Below, piece by piece: positions 32,281-45,200 of a stretch of DNA of 64,000 nucleotides. Under the pieces are notes generated by a model, which was given only the letters and a program-made list of their open reading frames with translations, was not told the origin of the DNA and searched no databases. Source of the DNA: Bilabrum cf. latius (lineage: Eukaryota; Bigyra: Bicosoecida; Bigyra; Bicosoecida). Location of the stretch: contig OZ237772.1 in the NCBI GenBank assembly GCA_965178125.1, positions 62,001-126,000 on the forward strand, written 5' to 3'. A program made the position numbers and the translations under genes. Position 1 is the first letter of the stretch. Each line of letters begins with the position of its first letter.

Positions 32281-35200
32281 ATGATCGCGTGTTTGCGTCA
32301 CTCTGCCAGTTTTGCAAAAGAAAGCTTTGACCTCATATTATAGAATAGTCTAGACTCGACCCAGGGGTGCTCTGAGCGCATTCTACTTGCTACACTCGAC
32401 AATCTTGTTCAATCAGCGAGGCCAAACCAGAGCCTCTTGTTCAGCAGTATAGAATCGGACATTCTAACGGTACTATCAATGCAAGGTGATTGGGAAAGTG
32501 GGTATAGTCGTGTCAGCACGATCGTTGGTGCTTTGGAGCTAGGATAGGAACCCTCGGACCTTTCGAATGGGCAGTATACTCCATTGATCACAGCGATACT
32601 TAATCACAGGTTGGCGGATGCCCTTACACTTCTCATGCACGGAGCAGACCCTTTTAATGCGTGCATGGTTACATTTTCAACGGGCTCAATTGTTGATTTG
32701 GATGCGCTAGAGCTCACTGCAAGCATAGGCGACTACCCAACCTTTGTCGCCTTGGTCCACTGGGTGACGTCCGGAGGGCAGTACCCTGGTAGTTTATCCA
32801 TGCAGCAGTATTGGAATTATGTGAAAATAGCAGCAAAGCAGGGTTGGTGCCAAATGGCATCTCTGGTAGTCGCGATAATCGCTCACCCAGTGGGCGAGCA
32901 TCCACCAGTCGACAAAGCAGCTGCCCGGCCACCGGAGTAGCCAGCTTCGGACGAGGCTGGGCTGGAGCAAGCTCGCGAGCAACAAAATCTGTCAATCGTG
33001 GGATCAACAATCGAATCAATTGTGAGAACCTGTCGCGACGACGCTGCTGCGACCGTCCTGGAGGCCATGGGCGAGCACGGCATGCTCACGCTCGCCCTCC
33101 CCGGGCTCCATCGCTCGCTCAGGACGGCCGTGCAGCGACGCATGCCACGCACAGTGGAGCAGCTGCTTGCAGTGGGTCTGGATCCTGACTTGCAATTCGA
33201 GCACGATACCATGCTGTATGACGGCCGCCGAGTGGATGACCTGCGGCACACCGCCCTCACGCTCGCCTGTGCCACGGGCAGCCCATCCATGGTCAAGATT
33301 CTCCTCAATGCAGGCGCCAGCGCGACTCTCTGCACGCTGAGCACGAGGCCAGACGAGAAGGAGGAGCAATACTACCAGGAAGGGTCCCGCGAGGCCGAGT
33401 GCATGGACATGGTAAGGGGGCAGCGAGGCGCCACTTGGCTCCTGCACGCCCCCGTCCAAGCCAAGCAGCTGCCTCTGGAGGCCAAGAACAGCCCCTGGTT
33501 CCGGTTTGAGCACAGACTCAACTCTCCACTGCGAGCCAGCATGGCTGCCCCCGGGCTCGCGCAGCCCATGGAGGTGCAGCGCGCACTCGTCACGTGGGTC
33601 AAGAAGTGGCACTCGGACGGCGCGGGCGCCTTCGCGACACACGACCTCGGGGCCGTATACGACTGGGCGCTCGACCACTACTCGGAATCGGAACTGCAGC
33701 TCGTGCACCTGGCCGTCGACGAGAAAGAAAAAAGGGCACGCCAGAGGGACTTCAAGCGGTACTGGAACCTGCGCAAGGAGCTCTTCAAGCCCCTCAGGAA
33801 GCGAGGGTGGGCGGCCCCTTGGGCCAAAGCACCGGCCGCCGTGAACACGGAACCGCTGTTAATTGAGGCAAGCATCTGGGCGGGTGACTACGGTGGGGCG
33901 CTCTCCCTGATTCAGATGCTTTGGGGGTCCAGCGTGCACGTCTCAAGGCGGATGCCTCACCGGTTCGAGACCCAGTGCGAGGACGAGGAGGCGCCTTTGC
34001 AGCGACCCACGGGCCGGGCACACCGTGACCCGCTCCGGCACGCTCTGCTGCACTTTGGTTATCTCGCCATGCGTCCGGCAGAGAAGAAGGCCGAGTTCAT
34101 GAGGATTAGCGCGCGGCCTGGTGCCGAGTCTGCCTACAAGGTGTGGGAGCGCAGGCCTGTGCCGAGGGACAGGGGCAGGGTGGCGTTCGTGCGAGAGCTA
34201 TTGCGGCTGGGCCTGGATCCAGACGAGCCCATACTGGCCAAAGAGGACGCCGGCCCGAGCCAATCGCATGCAAAGCGCAAGGGGGGTCTGGTGGAGCATG
34301 CGCTGCGAGAGTCTGAGGGGACGGTGCTGAGGCTATTGCTGGAGCATGGCGGCAGCCTGCCTTTAATCCGTGTGACGAGGACCAGGTATGTGGAGGAAGG
34401 TGCAGCGGGTGGAGAGGAAGCGACAGGTCCGAGCTTTAGCTTTGCACCGAACGCGGGGCAGCAGGTCTCGGTGCAGGAGACTGTCGACCTCGACTCGGGC
34501 GACCCTTCCCGTGACTTCGAGAAGCTGGTCTGGCTCATGCTCACGAGGCGAGACAGCGATTTACCATTCCGGATGTATCGCGCACTGGCCGAGGTGATCG
34601 CACTCGGCATCGGTCGAGGGCAGTCTGCAGCGGCTACGATTGACGCCGCCTAGTCAGACTGGAGGACCAGCGCTAGCATGGTGCGATAGAGCCCGGTGTA
34701 TCGGCAGTGCGTGACTTTGGACACGCAGTGGAAGCTCTTCGAGACGGGCCTGATCTACAGGTGCAGGTGGATGCAGGCAGCATTTGAGCCAGAGGCGGTG
34801 CTGGAGCGGCATGTACCCCAGCTTTGCGGGCTGCTGGACGTGCGCAAGCTGTGGGATTGTTCCATGATGGAAAGGCTGCTCGGCCTGCTGGAGGCATGCG
34901 GCAACAAATCCGTGGGGGCTGAGGCGATCCCTTCTTCTGGATCTGGATCTGGTGCTTCTGGTTCCCTCGGCGAATCCGACCCGCCTGGTTCCCTCGGCGA
35001 ATCCGACCCGCAGCCGTCTTTTGCCTTGTCAGTGGAGTCCAGGTTGCGGTGTGCTAGGGGTCTACTGCAGAGCTTGCCCGCTCCTTGGATCGTGGTGACG
35101 AAGTGGAAGAATGGGAAGCAGACGCAGACCAGACGAAGGAGCCGGAGCATCATCTCCACTGACATGCTCGCGCTCGTCACACGGGGAATCACCCTGCTGT

Positions 35201-37043
35201 CGTCGGGGTGGCGATACTCCGAGCAAGGGGAGCAGCAGTGGTCAGCACCCGGTGACACGGGCTGCGGTTCGGTGCAGATTGCAGGGGCTGGAATGTGCCA
35301 TCAAGCCGGGCTAGAGTAGGGGCCCCCAACCCAAGTCATCAAGGAGGTAGAGCAATTGCAAAAGGACCACAGGAAGCACGCGGAAGAGGTCAGTCAGCAG
35401 CAGCACGTGGCTGACGCGCTGGAGGGTATGCAACGAGAGCACAGGAGGCAAGCGACACTAGGGGTCTAGCAGTAGATGCAACAGCAGCAGGAACAGCAGC
35501 AGCAGCAGCAGGAACAGCAGGAGGAACAGCAGACGCAGGTCAATCGCCATGCAGCAAATACCTCACATTCCGGACTAGATCGCATGGACGGCGAAGGGGG
35601 AGCAGGCCAAGTTGATGGTGATGCTGCAACCTAGCTGGGCCAGGTGGGTATGCTGCAGAACTGCTTGACGAAGGTTCTGCAGTTTCAAGAGAACGATGCA
35701 GAAGGAGCTAGCACTGTTCTCTCGCTGGGTGTCGACCCTGATGCTGGAAATGGCGGGAGCTTTGGTGCAAGCGATCGGCTGTGCGTGGTGGCGGGGGCCG
35801 GGACCGCGCAGCAGCTTGAGCAGATGCTCAAACACGGGGCAGATCCTAACAGGTCCAGCGAGACCTTTGGGTGCACTGCATTGCAGATATCGCTCATGCG
35901 GCCGCACCCATTGCCCTTTGTCGAAGTGTTGCTGCGGTACGGAGCAGATCGCCGCGTTGGTGTGACCTGCAGCGATCGCGACCTAGGGAAGGCTCAGTAG
36001 GGCGGCAGCGGCGGCAGTTCTGGCCACAGTGCGGCTGCTGCAGCCTTCCGCTGGCATGGGACCTTCCGGCCCGAGGCACCCTTCTCCATGTTTGCGCAGT
36101 TCGACACGTTTTTGGGGTCTGTGCTGCGTCCATGCGGGTACTTCAGCACTCCGCTGATGCTTGCTGCTGCCCGCAATGACGTCACGCTGATGGAGGCATT
36201 GCTGACCTGCGACCGTGACACCAAGCGCTCCATGTTTGCAGCTGGCCCTGACGACTTGAACAGAGACTCGGTCGTCACGCCGCTGCACCACAGCCTACTG
36301 CACGGTCTCACGTAGGCATCGCTGGTTCTGATGCGGTACGGTGCCAACATCTCAACCGATACAATCGAGGCGATCCGCCCCGCCGCACATGAGGCTGCAG
36401 GTGCGGCGGCTGTCACCCGTAGCGGCGCTACCGGGGCAGGTGCTCCTCCTGTTATCAGCGTACCTGACGTATTGATGATAGCCGCAGTTGAAGCATTCCG
36501 GCCAGATGTGGGACACGTGTCCAGCCTGGTCGTCCTAGAGACGATTTTCATGCACTGTCTCTGGGCACCCGAGGTGCAGGCAGTGCTGCGGAAGGATCCC
36601 AAACGGATGGTATGGTTGGCCAATTGGAGGAGGGGAGCGGAAAGCTGGGAGGGGCAGCCGATCCAGATGGGTAGGAGGGTTTGCCTGGCTCGGTGGAGGC
36701 GGGCGTGTGAGGTGCAAGCGCAGGCTGGGGCGAAGATGTGTGCTGCAATCGATGCATAGCAAGCCATGGAAACGGCTGCCAAGGAGGAACAGCAAGCCAT
36801 GGACGCGTTTGTGCAGCGACAGCAAGCCGTGAATGCGACCGAAGTCGAGCAAGGGCACGCAGTAGAAGCAGTGCAAGGAAGACCTGCTGGCAATGCTCCA
36901 TTTGGTGCGGCCTCCAGCAGTTCGTCAGCCGCTACGGCTCCCACTGATGGCCAATTGGAACCCAGCCAGCCGATCTACGTGAATGGCATGCTGCTTGGCT
37001 CACTCGGGCAGTCGCGGGCCTCAGTAGATCCGCAGTTACAGAT

Positions 37044-37076
<33 letters not shown>

Positions 37077-38079
37077 GCAGCCGCCAAAAAAGGGTTCAAT
37101 GGGTGGTGTCCCAGCTGAGCTGGCAGTACCAAGGGTGCTGCCTCAGGAGAACAACGATGGCCGAGCACCAGAGGGGAGCAGGAGGCTGAGGCTGATGGCC
37201 TGGAGGCGAGCAAGTGACGCGAAGGACCATGCCGGTCGCATATTCTAGGCGGCCTCGCACGGCCGATTGCTTGAGCTGCAGCGCCTGGCGGTGCTGGGCA
37301 CACTCGCCGGGGGTCTTCGCCGGGAGTGCGAGGTGAATGGCCGGTCGATGACTCCGCTCGAGGCAGCGGAGCGGGCGGGTCACGCTGACTGCGCCTTATT
37401 CCTCGAGGAGGCCATGCAGGAGGAGACCGCTCGCTTGATCCGGAGCCTAAATCGAGGACTGCAGGCAGGAATGCAGACAGGCAGAGGAAGAGGACGTGGC
37501 AGAGGAAGAGGCAGAGGAAGACGGCGAGAGAGGGTGCAGCACTCGCTGGCACGTGCTGGCGCAGGCAGCAAATCAGACGGTCGAGTGCCAGCAGCACCAT
37601 CATCAATTGGCTCGGCAGCGAAGACTGCCCCCGCGAATGAAGCGCGACCACCGCCAAATGCGTCCAACAGTAAGTCCAGCAAGTCCAGCAAAGCCCTCGG
37701 GAGGCAGTCGCAAGTGGGTGTGCCATAGAGCAGTGCCGAGTCGAGCCATCTGGCAGATAAGGGCCTGCCTCCTTCACGAATCGGCCGGAAGAGAGCACGG
37801 CCGGCGTGGATGGATTATGCGGAGGGGGTAGGATTAGACAGACGCAGTCAGCGAGGTAGAGGGCGAGGGCAGGGGCAGAGCTCGGGGCGAGGAAGAGGGG
37901 GAGGTAGAGGTAGAGGTATAGGAGTAGGACACGGGAGGGGCGGAGGGTTTGCGGTGAGTGCTGGAAGCAGGGGCGGCAAGGGTCGTGGTCGAGGGCTTGG
38001 CACTGCCAGGGGCCGGGGCCGGGGGCTTGGGCTAGGACGTGGACGAGGAGGAGGAAGAGGAAGAGGAAGAGAAAAGTAA
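32281..38079 (+). CDS. Ankyrin-repeat protein with poly-Gln tracts and RGG-rich C-terminus
   Basis: 1932 residues from ATG at 32281 (first Met after an in-frame UGA) to UAA at 38077-38079. It has fifteen UAGs: 32341, 32545, 32938, 34651, 34687, 35317, 35467, 35473, 35632, 35998, 36313, 36757, 37054, 37246, 37726, and no other in-frame stop in 5.8 kb. Ankyrin-type units occur throughout, e.g. QYTPLITAILNHRLADALTL, TALTLACATGSPSMVKILLN, FSTPLMLAAARNDVTLMEAL and MTPLEAAERAGHADCALFLE. Two Gln-rich tracts (about residues 1062-1090 and 1588-1601) contain UAG between CAG codons. The last 200 residues are Arg/Gly repeats (GRGRGRGRGRGRGR), typical of RNA-binding proteins. Probable nuclear or RNP-associated scaffold. 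The start is first-Met; an upstream exon is possible. Confidence 0.85.
35464..35541 (+). repeat. CAG/CAA poly-Gln tract containing UAG
   Basis: Gln-rich coding repeat reading GTC-UAG-CAG-UAG-ATG-CAA-CAG and then mostly CAG with a few GAA/GAG. The two UAGs at 35467 and 35473 alternate with CAG, as expected if UAG is one transition away and synonymous. Confidence 0.9.
37042..37080 (+). repeat. CAG poly-Gln tract interrupted by UAG
   Basis: ATG followed by three CAG, one UAG (37054-37056) and eight CAG. A pure CAG array with one C-to-T change in a codon that stays in frame. Confidence 0.95.
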
Positions 38080-38471
38080 TATGGGTCGCATCCGGATGGT
38101 AGCATCCCGTATCCGGTGCATTTCCAAGATGCCATGTACAACAACGAAAATCCTCTGTGATTCCAGTTCCGATTATGGAGCAACTAGACTAAAGCAGTAG
38201 ATCTACGGCTCTGCTGCCTACACGTTGCCGGTCACGGATGCGTTGCCACCGTCAGGTTTGTTCCTGCCACCGTCAAGTGCATCCAAGGGGATTGATCGCT
38301 GAGAGCCTAGAGAGTTTACGTAACTTACTGAGATCCAAAATGGATCCGATTTGGATGTACCCTGTACATGTTGAACTGGCGGTAATGACAGCAACTTACA
38401 AGGAGTTGAGCATAGAAAACCACTACCTGCCAGCGCCTGTGACATTAAACACAGGAAGCAATCGCCACTCC
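38080..38471. other. Intergenic between convergent 3' ends
   Basis: About 390 bases holding the two 3' UTRs. Contains near-direct repeats of GCCACCGTCA (about 38246 and 38268). No coding frame found. Confidence 0.4.
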
Positions 38472-41400
38472 TCACAGCAGCTTTGGTTTCTCGAGCAAGA
38501 AGGCCATTGTTCCTTTGCCTACATCCGCTCGCATTAGCCTGTCCATAACCTCTCTCCTCTCTGCGTCCTTCTACAGAGAAGCAGCCAGCCGCTCCCGCCT
38601 CGCCTCCTCCTTCCTCACCGCCTCGTCTGCCCTCACAGCCCCCTGCGACCGGTGCTTGAGCGACCTGTGCCCCAGCAGCGGCTCTTCCTCCTCCTCGACA
38701 TCGTAGGCACCGGTCTTGAGCCCGCCTCCGCCCAATCCACCCGTGGATTGCGATCCCTGCTGCAGGTGCTGCTGCCGCTGCTGCTGCGAACCAGCAGCAG
38801 CACTAGCCCCTGCCCTTTGAGCGCCCGACCCCAGCATGGGGGCAGTGGACCCCCCGGGGAAATCACCCCCCTCCCTGCCGTGACTCTTGCCACCGGGCTA
38901 CCTTAGACCGCCCGCACTCGTCACACGATTGCCGCCCTCTCTGTTCCCCCGCCTGGGTCCAGGCTAGGCGCTGGGCGGTGCAGCGATGAACGCGGGCCCC
39001 ACCCCCGGTAGCTTGGACCCGAGGGGCAGCTGGGAGGACCCCACGCGCACCGTGCTGTCCATGGGCTCTGTCCCCGGCTCGAAATCGTCCTCCTCCTATT
39101 CCAGCAAGGAGAGCATGCGGCTGATGCGCCTGTCCCTGCGCCTGGCCTCTTGGCGTGCGGCGGTGACTCCGCCTGCGCTGCTGTTGTTCCCCGGATCTTG
39201 ATCCGATCCTCCGTGCTCGTCCTTCTCGCCGGTTCCGTCCCTCGACCGCCCGCTGCCCGGCTCGACCCCATGCCCCGCCCCTGCCGCCGGCCCCGTGGCC
39301 GCACCCGCGCGGCGCCTACGCCTCGGCGGAACGTCCTCCATCGCGTCGTCCGAATCCTCGTCCGCGTCCACTATGCCACCGGCCCCTCGCGCACTCGTCA
39401 CACCGTCCAGGTCCCCCAGCAGGCCCGCCACGTCCCCCTCCCCATCGACCTCGTGCCCCCTCGAGGTCGCATTCCTGGTCTGCGGCCTGGGGTGCACCCT
39501 CACGTTGTTGGCGTGAGGCACGGGGTCGCTCGGGTGCGCGGTTGCAACCACCACGGCGGGGCCCCCCATTCCGATTCCGGATCCCTTGGATCCGGGCCTG
39601 GACGGCGTGGCCGCGTGGATGGTCGCAAGCGCCTCCGGTCCCACGGATGCCTCCACCAGCCTGACGAGTGCGCCCACCCTCCTGAGCGCCTTGGCTAGCA
39701 GGAGCCTCGCTTCCCTCCCCTGCCTGCTTACATCCACCATGGACACCACAGAGCCACCCCCTGCCCCTGCCACCCCGCCCCCGCCGCCCCCTTCCTCCTC
39801 CGCAGCCGCCTCCTCCCTCTCCAGCCGGTGCAGCAGGTCAACGGAACTCTCGCTGTATGCCACGCTCTCGTCATCATCGTCGTTGGCCTTGCCATCATGC
39901 TCAGTCTCACGTTCGTTTCCGTCCTTGCCCTCGCCGTCGCCTGCTCCAGCCCCGGCCCGCCGCCCCCTGCCATGCACACCCTCTTCCTCCTCCTCGGCCG
40001 GGCCTCCAGCACCCACCAGCTTGCGGCCGATCCCGAGATCAGCGGACGCTTCGCCACCGGGGAACACAAGGCCGGTCGCATCTTCATCTTCGTTTCCCGG
40101 ACCCTCATCACCCCCCTCGTGCTGCTCCCCTGACTTGCCCTCGCTACCCCATCTGGACCCCGGGGAATTCCCCTGGGCGGACCCCGCTCCCCCTTTGGGG
40201 GACAGCTTGCGACCCCTCGCCTCCTCCACCTGCATGGCTCTCTGCAGCAGCCCCTCAAACGGTTGCAACCGCTGCAGGATGCCCAGCGCCCCCTGCCGTA
40301 TGCCCACCACGGCCCCTTCGTACTTGGTCACCTCCGCCTTGAGCTTCCTCAGCCTAGAGGCGGCCGCGCTGGCCTGCCCCTTCGCCTCTTTGGCCCTCTT
40401 CTCCAGCTCCTCCACGTCGTCTGCGGAACCTCCGCTGCCGTACGCGGCGCCGCCCGCACCCGGTTCCGCGCCGGTGGCCTGCAGCACTTTGAGCCTCTCC
40501 TGGGCCGCCTGCAGCGCCGCTTTGGCCGCCCCCAGCCGCCTCTCGGCTTCCTGTCTCTCCCGCCGCACTGCCCGCCTCTGCTGCCCCTGACTCACGAAGC
40601 GCTGCACCATGTCCGTGAGTGACGTCACTCCCAGCAGCTGCCTGATCCGATCCAGGGTGTGCTGCAGCCCAGCCGCCTCGTCCTCGCGCTTCGTCCTCTC
40701 CTCTGACAGCTTGCCCAGCTCCTCCTCGATCTGCTTCTTTTGTTCCACCAGCTGGTCCTCCTGGTCCCGGGACAGATCTCCAGCTAATTTGGCCGCCATC
40801 TCCGCCCTCGCTCCCTCCCTCTTCTGCCTCCACTCCTCCGCGGACCGGATGTTCTGCGCCTCTCCCCGCTTGGCGGAGATCTTCGCGTGCCTCCTCGCCC
40901 TGGCATCCTTCGCCTGCTTCTGGCGCTTCTTGAGCTCCTCCCTTGCCTAGGCCCTGCCCGTCTCCATGACCCGCAGGCTGCGTCTCACGTCACCCAGCTC
41001 CCGCTTGGCCACCGCCAGCGCGTCATCCATGGACTTGACGTGGGACGTGAAGGTGACGTCGTTGGCAGCGAGCCGGTCTCGCATGTGGGTCAGCTGCCGC
41101 TTTCGGAACTCCTTCTCCCACATGCGCTCCGTGGCCTCCTGGATGTGCCCTTGCAGCTCCTGGATCTTGACCGATTCCGGCGTGGCGCCGGGCGCGAGCG
41201 AGGCGTTCTCCTTGCGGATCGACTCGATGTTCGACTGCGGCGTGTGACGAGTGATATGATGGGGATTGAGACCAGTGTGATTCGGGCAAGTTATGGTCCG
41301 GGCTACTCGGTGCGCTGTATGTTGAAATCAGTCTGGGTAGCCCCGGCGGCAGCAGTGCTTGCTCACTTGGACTTTCTCGATCTCTGCCTTTTTGGCAGTG

Positions 41401-41735
41401 CACGACGCTCGCACGTCGTTGCAGCGGGCTTTTCGCTCGGCTACCTGCTGCTCAAGGTCTGCAAGGGCGACTTCCAGCGCATCTGGGGGCGTGTCTGTAG
41501 GCTCCTCCGCAGCAAGCGACTGCCCCGTTTTGCTTTCCGAGACTAGACCTGCCTGCGCAGCGCGAGCAGCACGTTCTGCACGACGTCTTTCAACAGATGC
41601 AAGTACATCCAACAGGTCCTGCTTGCCTCTGATTCTCCTGTCCTCTGGAAGGGCAGCAGCTGCATCCGCGTACAAGTTGCGCTTGTGTTCGAGTGGCGCC
41701 AAACTGCGGCACCGTAAGCTATCAAGCAGTGACAA
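38472..41735 (-). CDS. Outer dynein arm docking complex-like coiled coil (CCDC151/ODAD3-type)
   Basis: Exons 41735-41367 and 41234-38472 (intron 132 nt, GTGAGC...CCGCAG), about 1043 residues without the first exon; UAG at 40947, 39096, 38964, 38898 and 38571; UGA at 38472. The exon junction gives KAEIEKVQ-SNIESIRKEN. Long heptad coiled coil follows, then the family-like segment LLGVTSLTDMVQRFVSQGQ, which resembles the ATGV-x-D-x-x-E-x-x-x-x-F signature of CCDC151/CCDC114/CCDC63, then another coiled coil and a long acidic/Gly-rich tail. The C-terminus across the last UAG (RRERLAASL-x-KDAERREVMDR) is again helical. Docking proteins tether outer dynein arms to axonemal doublets, so this implies a motile flagellum. 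The initiating exon is unresolved; a candidate lies at about 41844-41798 (MLVTRWRVVDIPARI). Confidence 0.65.
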
Positions 41736-42252
41736 GCTTCATGATACGTAATATAACGCACGAAAATTATTGGCTGGGCTACAATCACCTAATCCTGGCG
41801 GGAATATCAACTACACGCCATCGCGTCACCAGCATGGTGTTGAATTGCAGTCAAGGTGCACTGCCACCGTAATTTCGCTTACCTTTTCTAGATGTTAGGC
41901 TTTATAGCCTTTGGTCGGTCCATCCTGCGGCCTCAAATAGGCTTCGTCCACTGCCCAGGACAGGGCTGTGTCTCGCAAAACGGATCGATTTTTTCTAGCC
42001 GGTAAGGTGTGGATACCTGTGCGAACGGAAACAAGATTGACCAAATATACCTGTTGCGAAGCCGTACTCAAGCTATCAAGCAATAAATAATAAGTATTGG
42101 GTCATCTATCGCAACACTGTACAATGTGAGCCGTGACACGACCCGACCCATATACTCGCGGGGAGCCTATCGCAAGCGTGCAATCTGGGGGTGCTCATCC
42201 GGCACCTCCCAGGTGCCTGATAGCATGCAAACTCCGGGCCTTACTCGTAACA
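41736..42252. other. Intergenic between two minus-strand genes
   Basis: About 515 bases, AT-richer. Probably holds the first exon and promoter of the docking-complex gene and the phosphatase 3' side is at its right edge. No other frame supported. Confidence 0.35.
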
Positions 42253-45200
42253 TTACAAATCAGAGTCCTGCATCTCTGGCTGCACCCCATCCCCATGGTC
42301 ACCGTATCCGCCCCCGCCACCATCGCCACCACCACCTTCGCCCTCGCCGTCCCCGCTCGTCACACCCTCATCGCCCCCATCCCACTCCACTTCCTCCTCC
42401 TCCAGCACCATGCCCTCCGTGATGCCCGTCAGGTCACCCCCGCTCTCGTCACACCCACCATCACGGAAGGTTCGCTCCCGAGCGAACTCGTGCTCCAGGC
42501 TCCTCTGCTCGGGCACGCCGATCATGGATCCCCCGAAGCTGCTCCTGCCCCCGAACGACAGCCTCTCACTCTTCCTCCGGCTCGAAGGGGCGGACCCACT
42601 CCCCAATCCGATGGCGCCCGCGGGCCCCTGCCCCACCCCGGCCGTCGAGTCGCTGCCCCCCGCCAGACCAGGGGGCAGGAGCCCGCTGATGAGGCTGCGG
42701 CCCGCGGCCGAGTCGCTCGAGATGGACACGGCCGTGGAGGACCTGCCCCGCGTGTGAATCGAAGCGGTGTACTCGTCACCCGGATGATCCGATCCCAAGC
42801 GATCGGATCCTCCGGCCTCTGACAGGTGGTTAGAACCGGTCGTATCCCACTCGCGGTCCAGCTCAGGGTCTATGCCGTGCCCGTGCGATGCACTTGCATG
42901 TCCATCGGGGCTCCCAGCATGGCCGTGTCTCGAGGACGAACCAACCGATACGCGCCCCCCCTGGCTGCGGCCGCTCCCATACTGGCTCTGATCATGCCCC
43001 TGACGCTGTTCCCCAGCCCGGCTGAGACCAGCTGACGAGCTCACAGTCTCTGTGCGGATGCGCGCGACGGGTGACCCGTGCGGTGTCATGCCGTCGTACG
43101 CATGATTCGATCCATCGTACGGTTGCATCTCGCCCCAGCTGTCCGGGACAGCCGACGGGGCAGACCCGCTCCCGCTCCGCCCACCAGACCCGCGTCCCCC
43201 ACCGCGTCTGCCGCCCCGCGCACGCCCCGCTTTGCCCCTGTACGGGCCCCGGCGCGTGCCCAGCGACCCGGGTCCAACCGCCATCTCATCTCCCGGCGGT
43301 CCGCCATACGGGCTACCAGCAGAGGCACTGCCCCCCCAGCGGCTGGCCGACGACGACGGGTCCCCGACAATAGAGCCGTTGAGTGCAGCCATGCTGATCC
43401 CGCCCCCTCCTGCGTACTGCGATCCACCGGTGGACGCGAAACCGCTGTCCACACCGTCGCTGCTGCTGGTAGTTCCAGGTCCCCCGTAGCCGTGTGACGA
43501 GTGCGCGTATGGGCTGTCCACTGCCGCGTCGCTCGTGTGCTGCTGCATCTCCTTGGCCCGGGATCGAGCGGCCCGCAGCCCCCCTCCCTTCTGGCGCCTC
43601 GCGAGGCTAGACTCACCAGCCCGCCCGTGCCTGCCACTGCCACCGGTGCCCTATTGCCGCTGCTACAGCTGGTGCTGCTGCTGCTGGTAGTGGTACAGCC
43701 TCGAAGAAGAGGAAGCGGCTGCGGCGCTCCTCTCGCTGCCCCTGTCCCCGGTGATGCTGGCACCACCATCCCTCTCCCTCTCCGGGTGGCTCTCCTCCAG
43801 CAAAACTCGCCGCAGGGGGATGGAGGGCGCTGCAGTGCCGTGCACGCAGCAGTCCAGAACTTCTAGTTGCCTCGCGTAGCATGGGTGCGGGTTCGCCTCG
43901 GGTCTGGCTGTGCGGATGGCACGCCAGGCCGCCTGCAGCGACATGCCCCTCAGGGCGACCAGGAAAGCTACGATGGCGGACACGCTACGGCTAACGCCAA
44001 GCCTGCAATGCACCAGTGCCTTCCGGCCGGATGGATGCTCGATGTGCTCGCCTCTTCCTGCGCTCCACCCGCTACTGGCGGTGGCGGTGCCGGCGCTCGC
44101 TGGAAATCTCCCACCGCCGCTTCCAGCGCCAGCAAGAGCGCGCGGGTCAATCCCAGCCTCTCGTTGAGCTTCTCGGATGCACTGCTACACGGCTGGAGAG
44201 CCTTTTCCAATATCCCCCAGCTCCCCGAGCGCCGCCGCCAGGAAAAGCACGCAGCCCCGAAGCCCTGGGGAGAGAAACACGATCGATTCGGGCCAGGGTA
44301 CCGCGGCTCGCTAGTCTCGCCCACCAGAATAGCTACCACTTGACGCATGCCGTATTTTGATCGCGTCGGCCCAGTCGCGGTGCGATTCCTCTTCGTCGCC
44401 GCCATGTCCGACGGCGGCAATTCTCCATTTGGCTCGGTCTTCGTCTTGATGGCTGCCGTTGAGAGGACCAACAAGCTTGTCCCAGCGGTCCCTTCCCAAC
44501 ATACTCATGCAAGCTCCTAAACAAAGCAGCGAGGAGTGCCCGCTATCGCTCAAAGGGGAGTGGTGTCGCTGCACCTGGACGGCTGCATTTCCCCGACCAA
44601 TGCCCCCCGATCCGATTTCCTCGTCGGCGCAAGCATCATCGTCCATTGCCTGAGAGACGTGTGCATCGCTTAGAATTTGCATGGAACTAGCCACGCACAG
44701 CACGTGGGTCACTCCCAGCCGAGAGAGAACGGCAGTATCCGTCGCCTAACGCTTGCTGCCAAGCAGGAGCCCCGGCAATACCTGCCACGGCCGGAGCAGC
44801 TCCGCTCGCTTCGCTTCGTAGACCTCTTTGCTCATTACCTTGAACTCTGCAACAGGTGGATCGTTGCCGCCAACTGCATGTCCAGAGGCATCATTTGAGG
44901 AAGGAGAGAGCAAGCCACTGCCCTGCGACAGATCACCAGCGGCAAATGGACCCTGTTTCCCTCGGCCGGGTGCAGCCCCCAAGACACTCTCGCCAACAGC
45001 AGTGCCCTGGACCGGCGCTGAAGATGCCGCACTAGATCCGATTGAATCACTCTCGCCCTCTCTCGGTGATCTGCTGGTGACAAGCCCGGTGGAAGTGCTT
45101 GTGGCTGACGCCAGCCGCGGTGCAGTTTCACCCACATCGATCGATGCCTCCTACCACTATCCCCCAGGCTAGTTTGTAACAGCAGTTCCAATCTAAGCAG

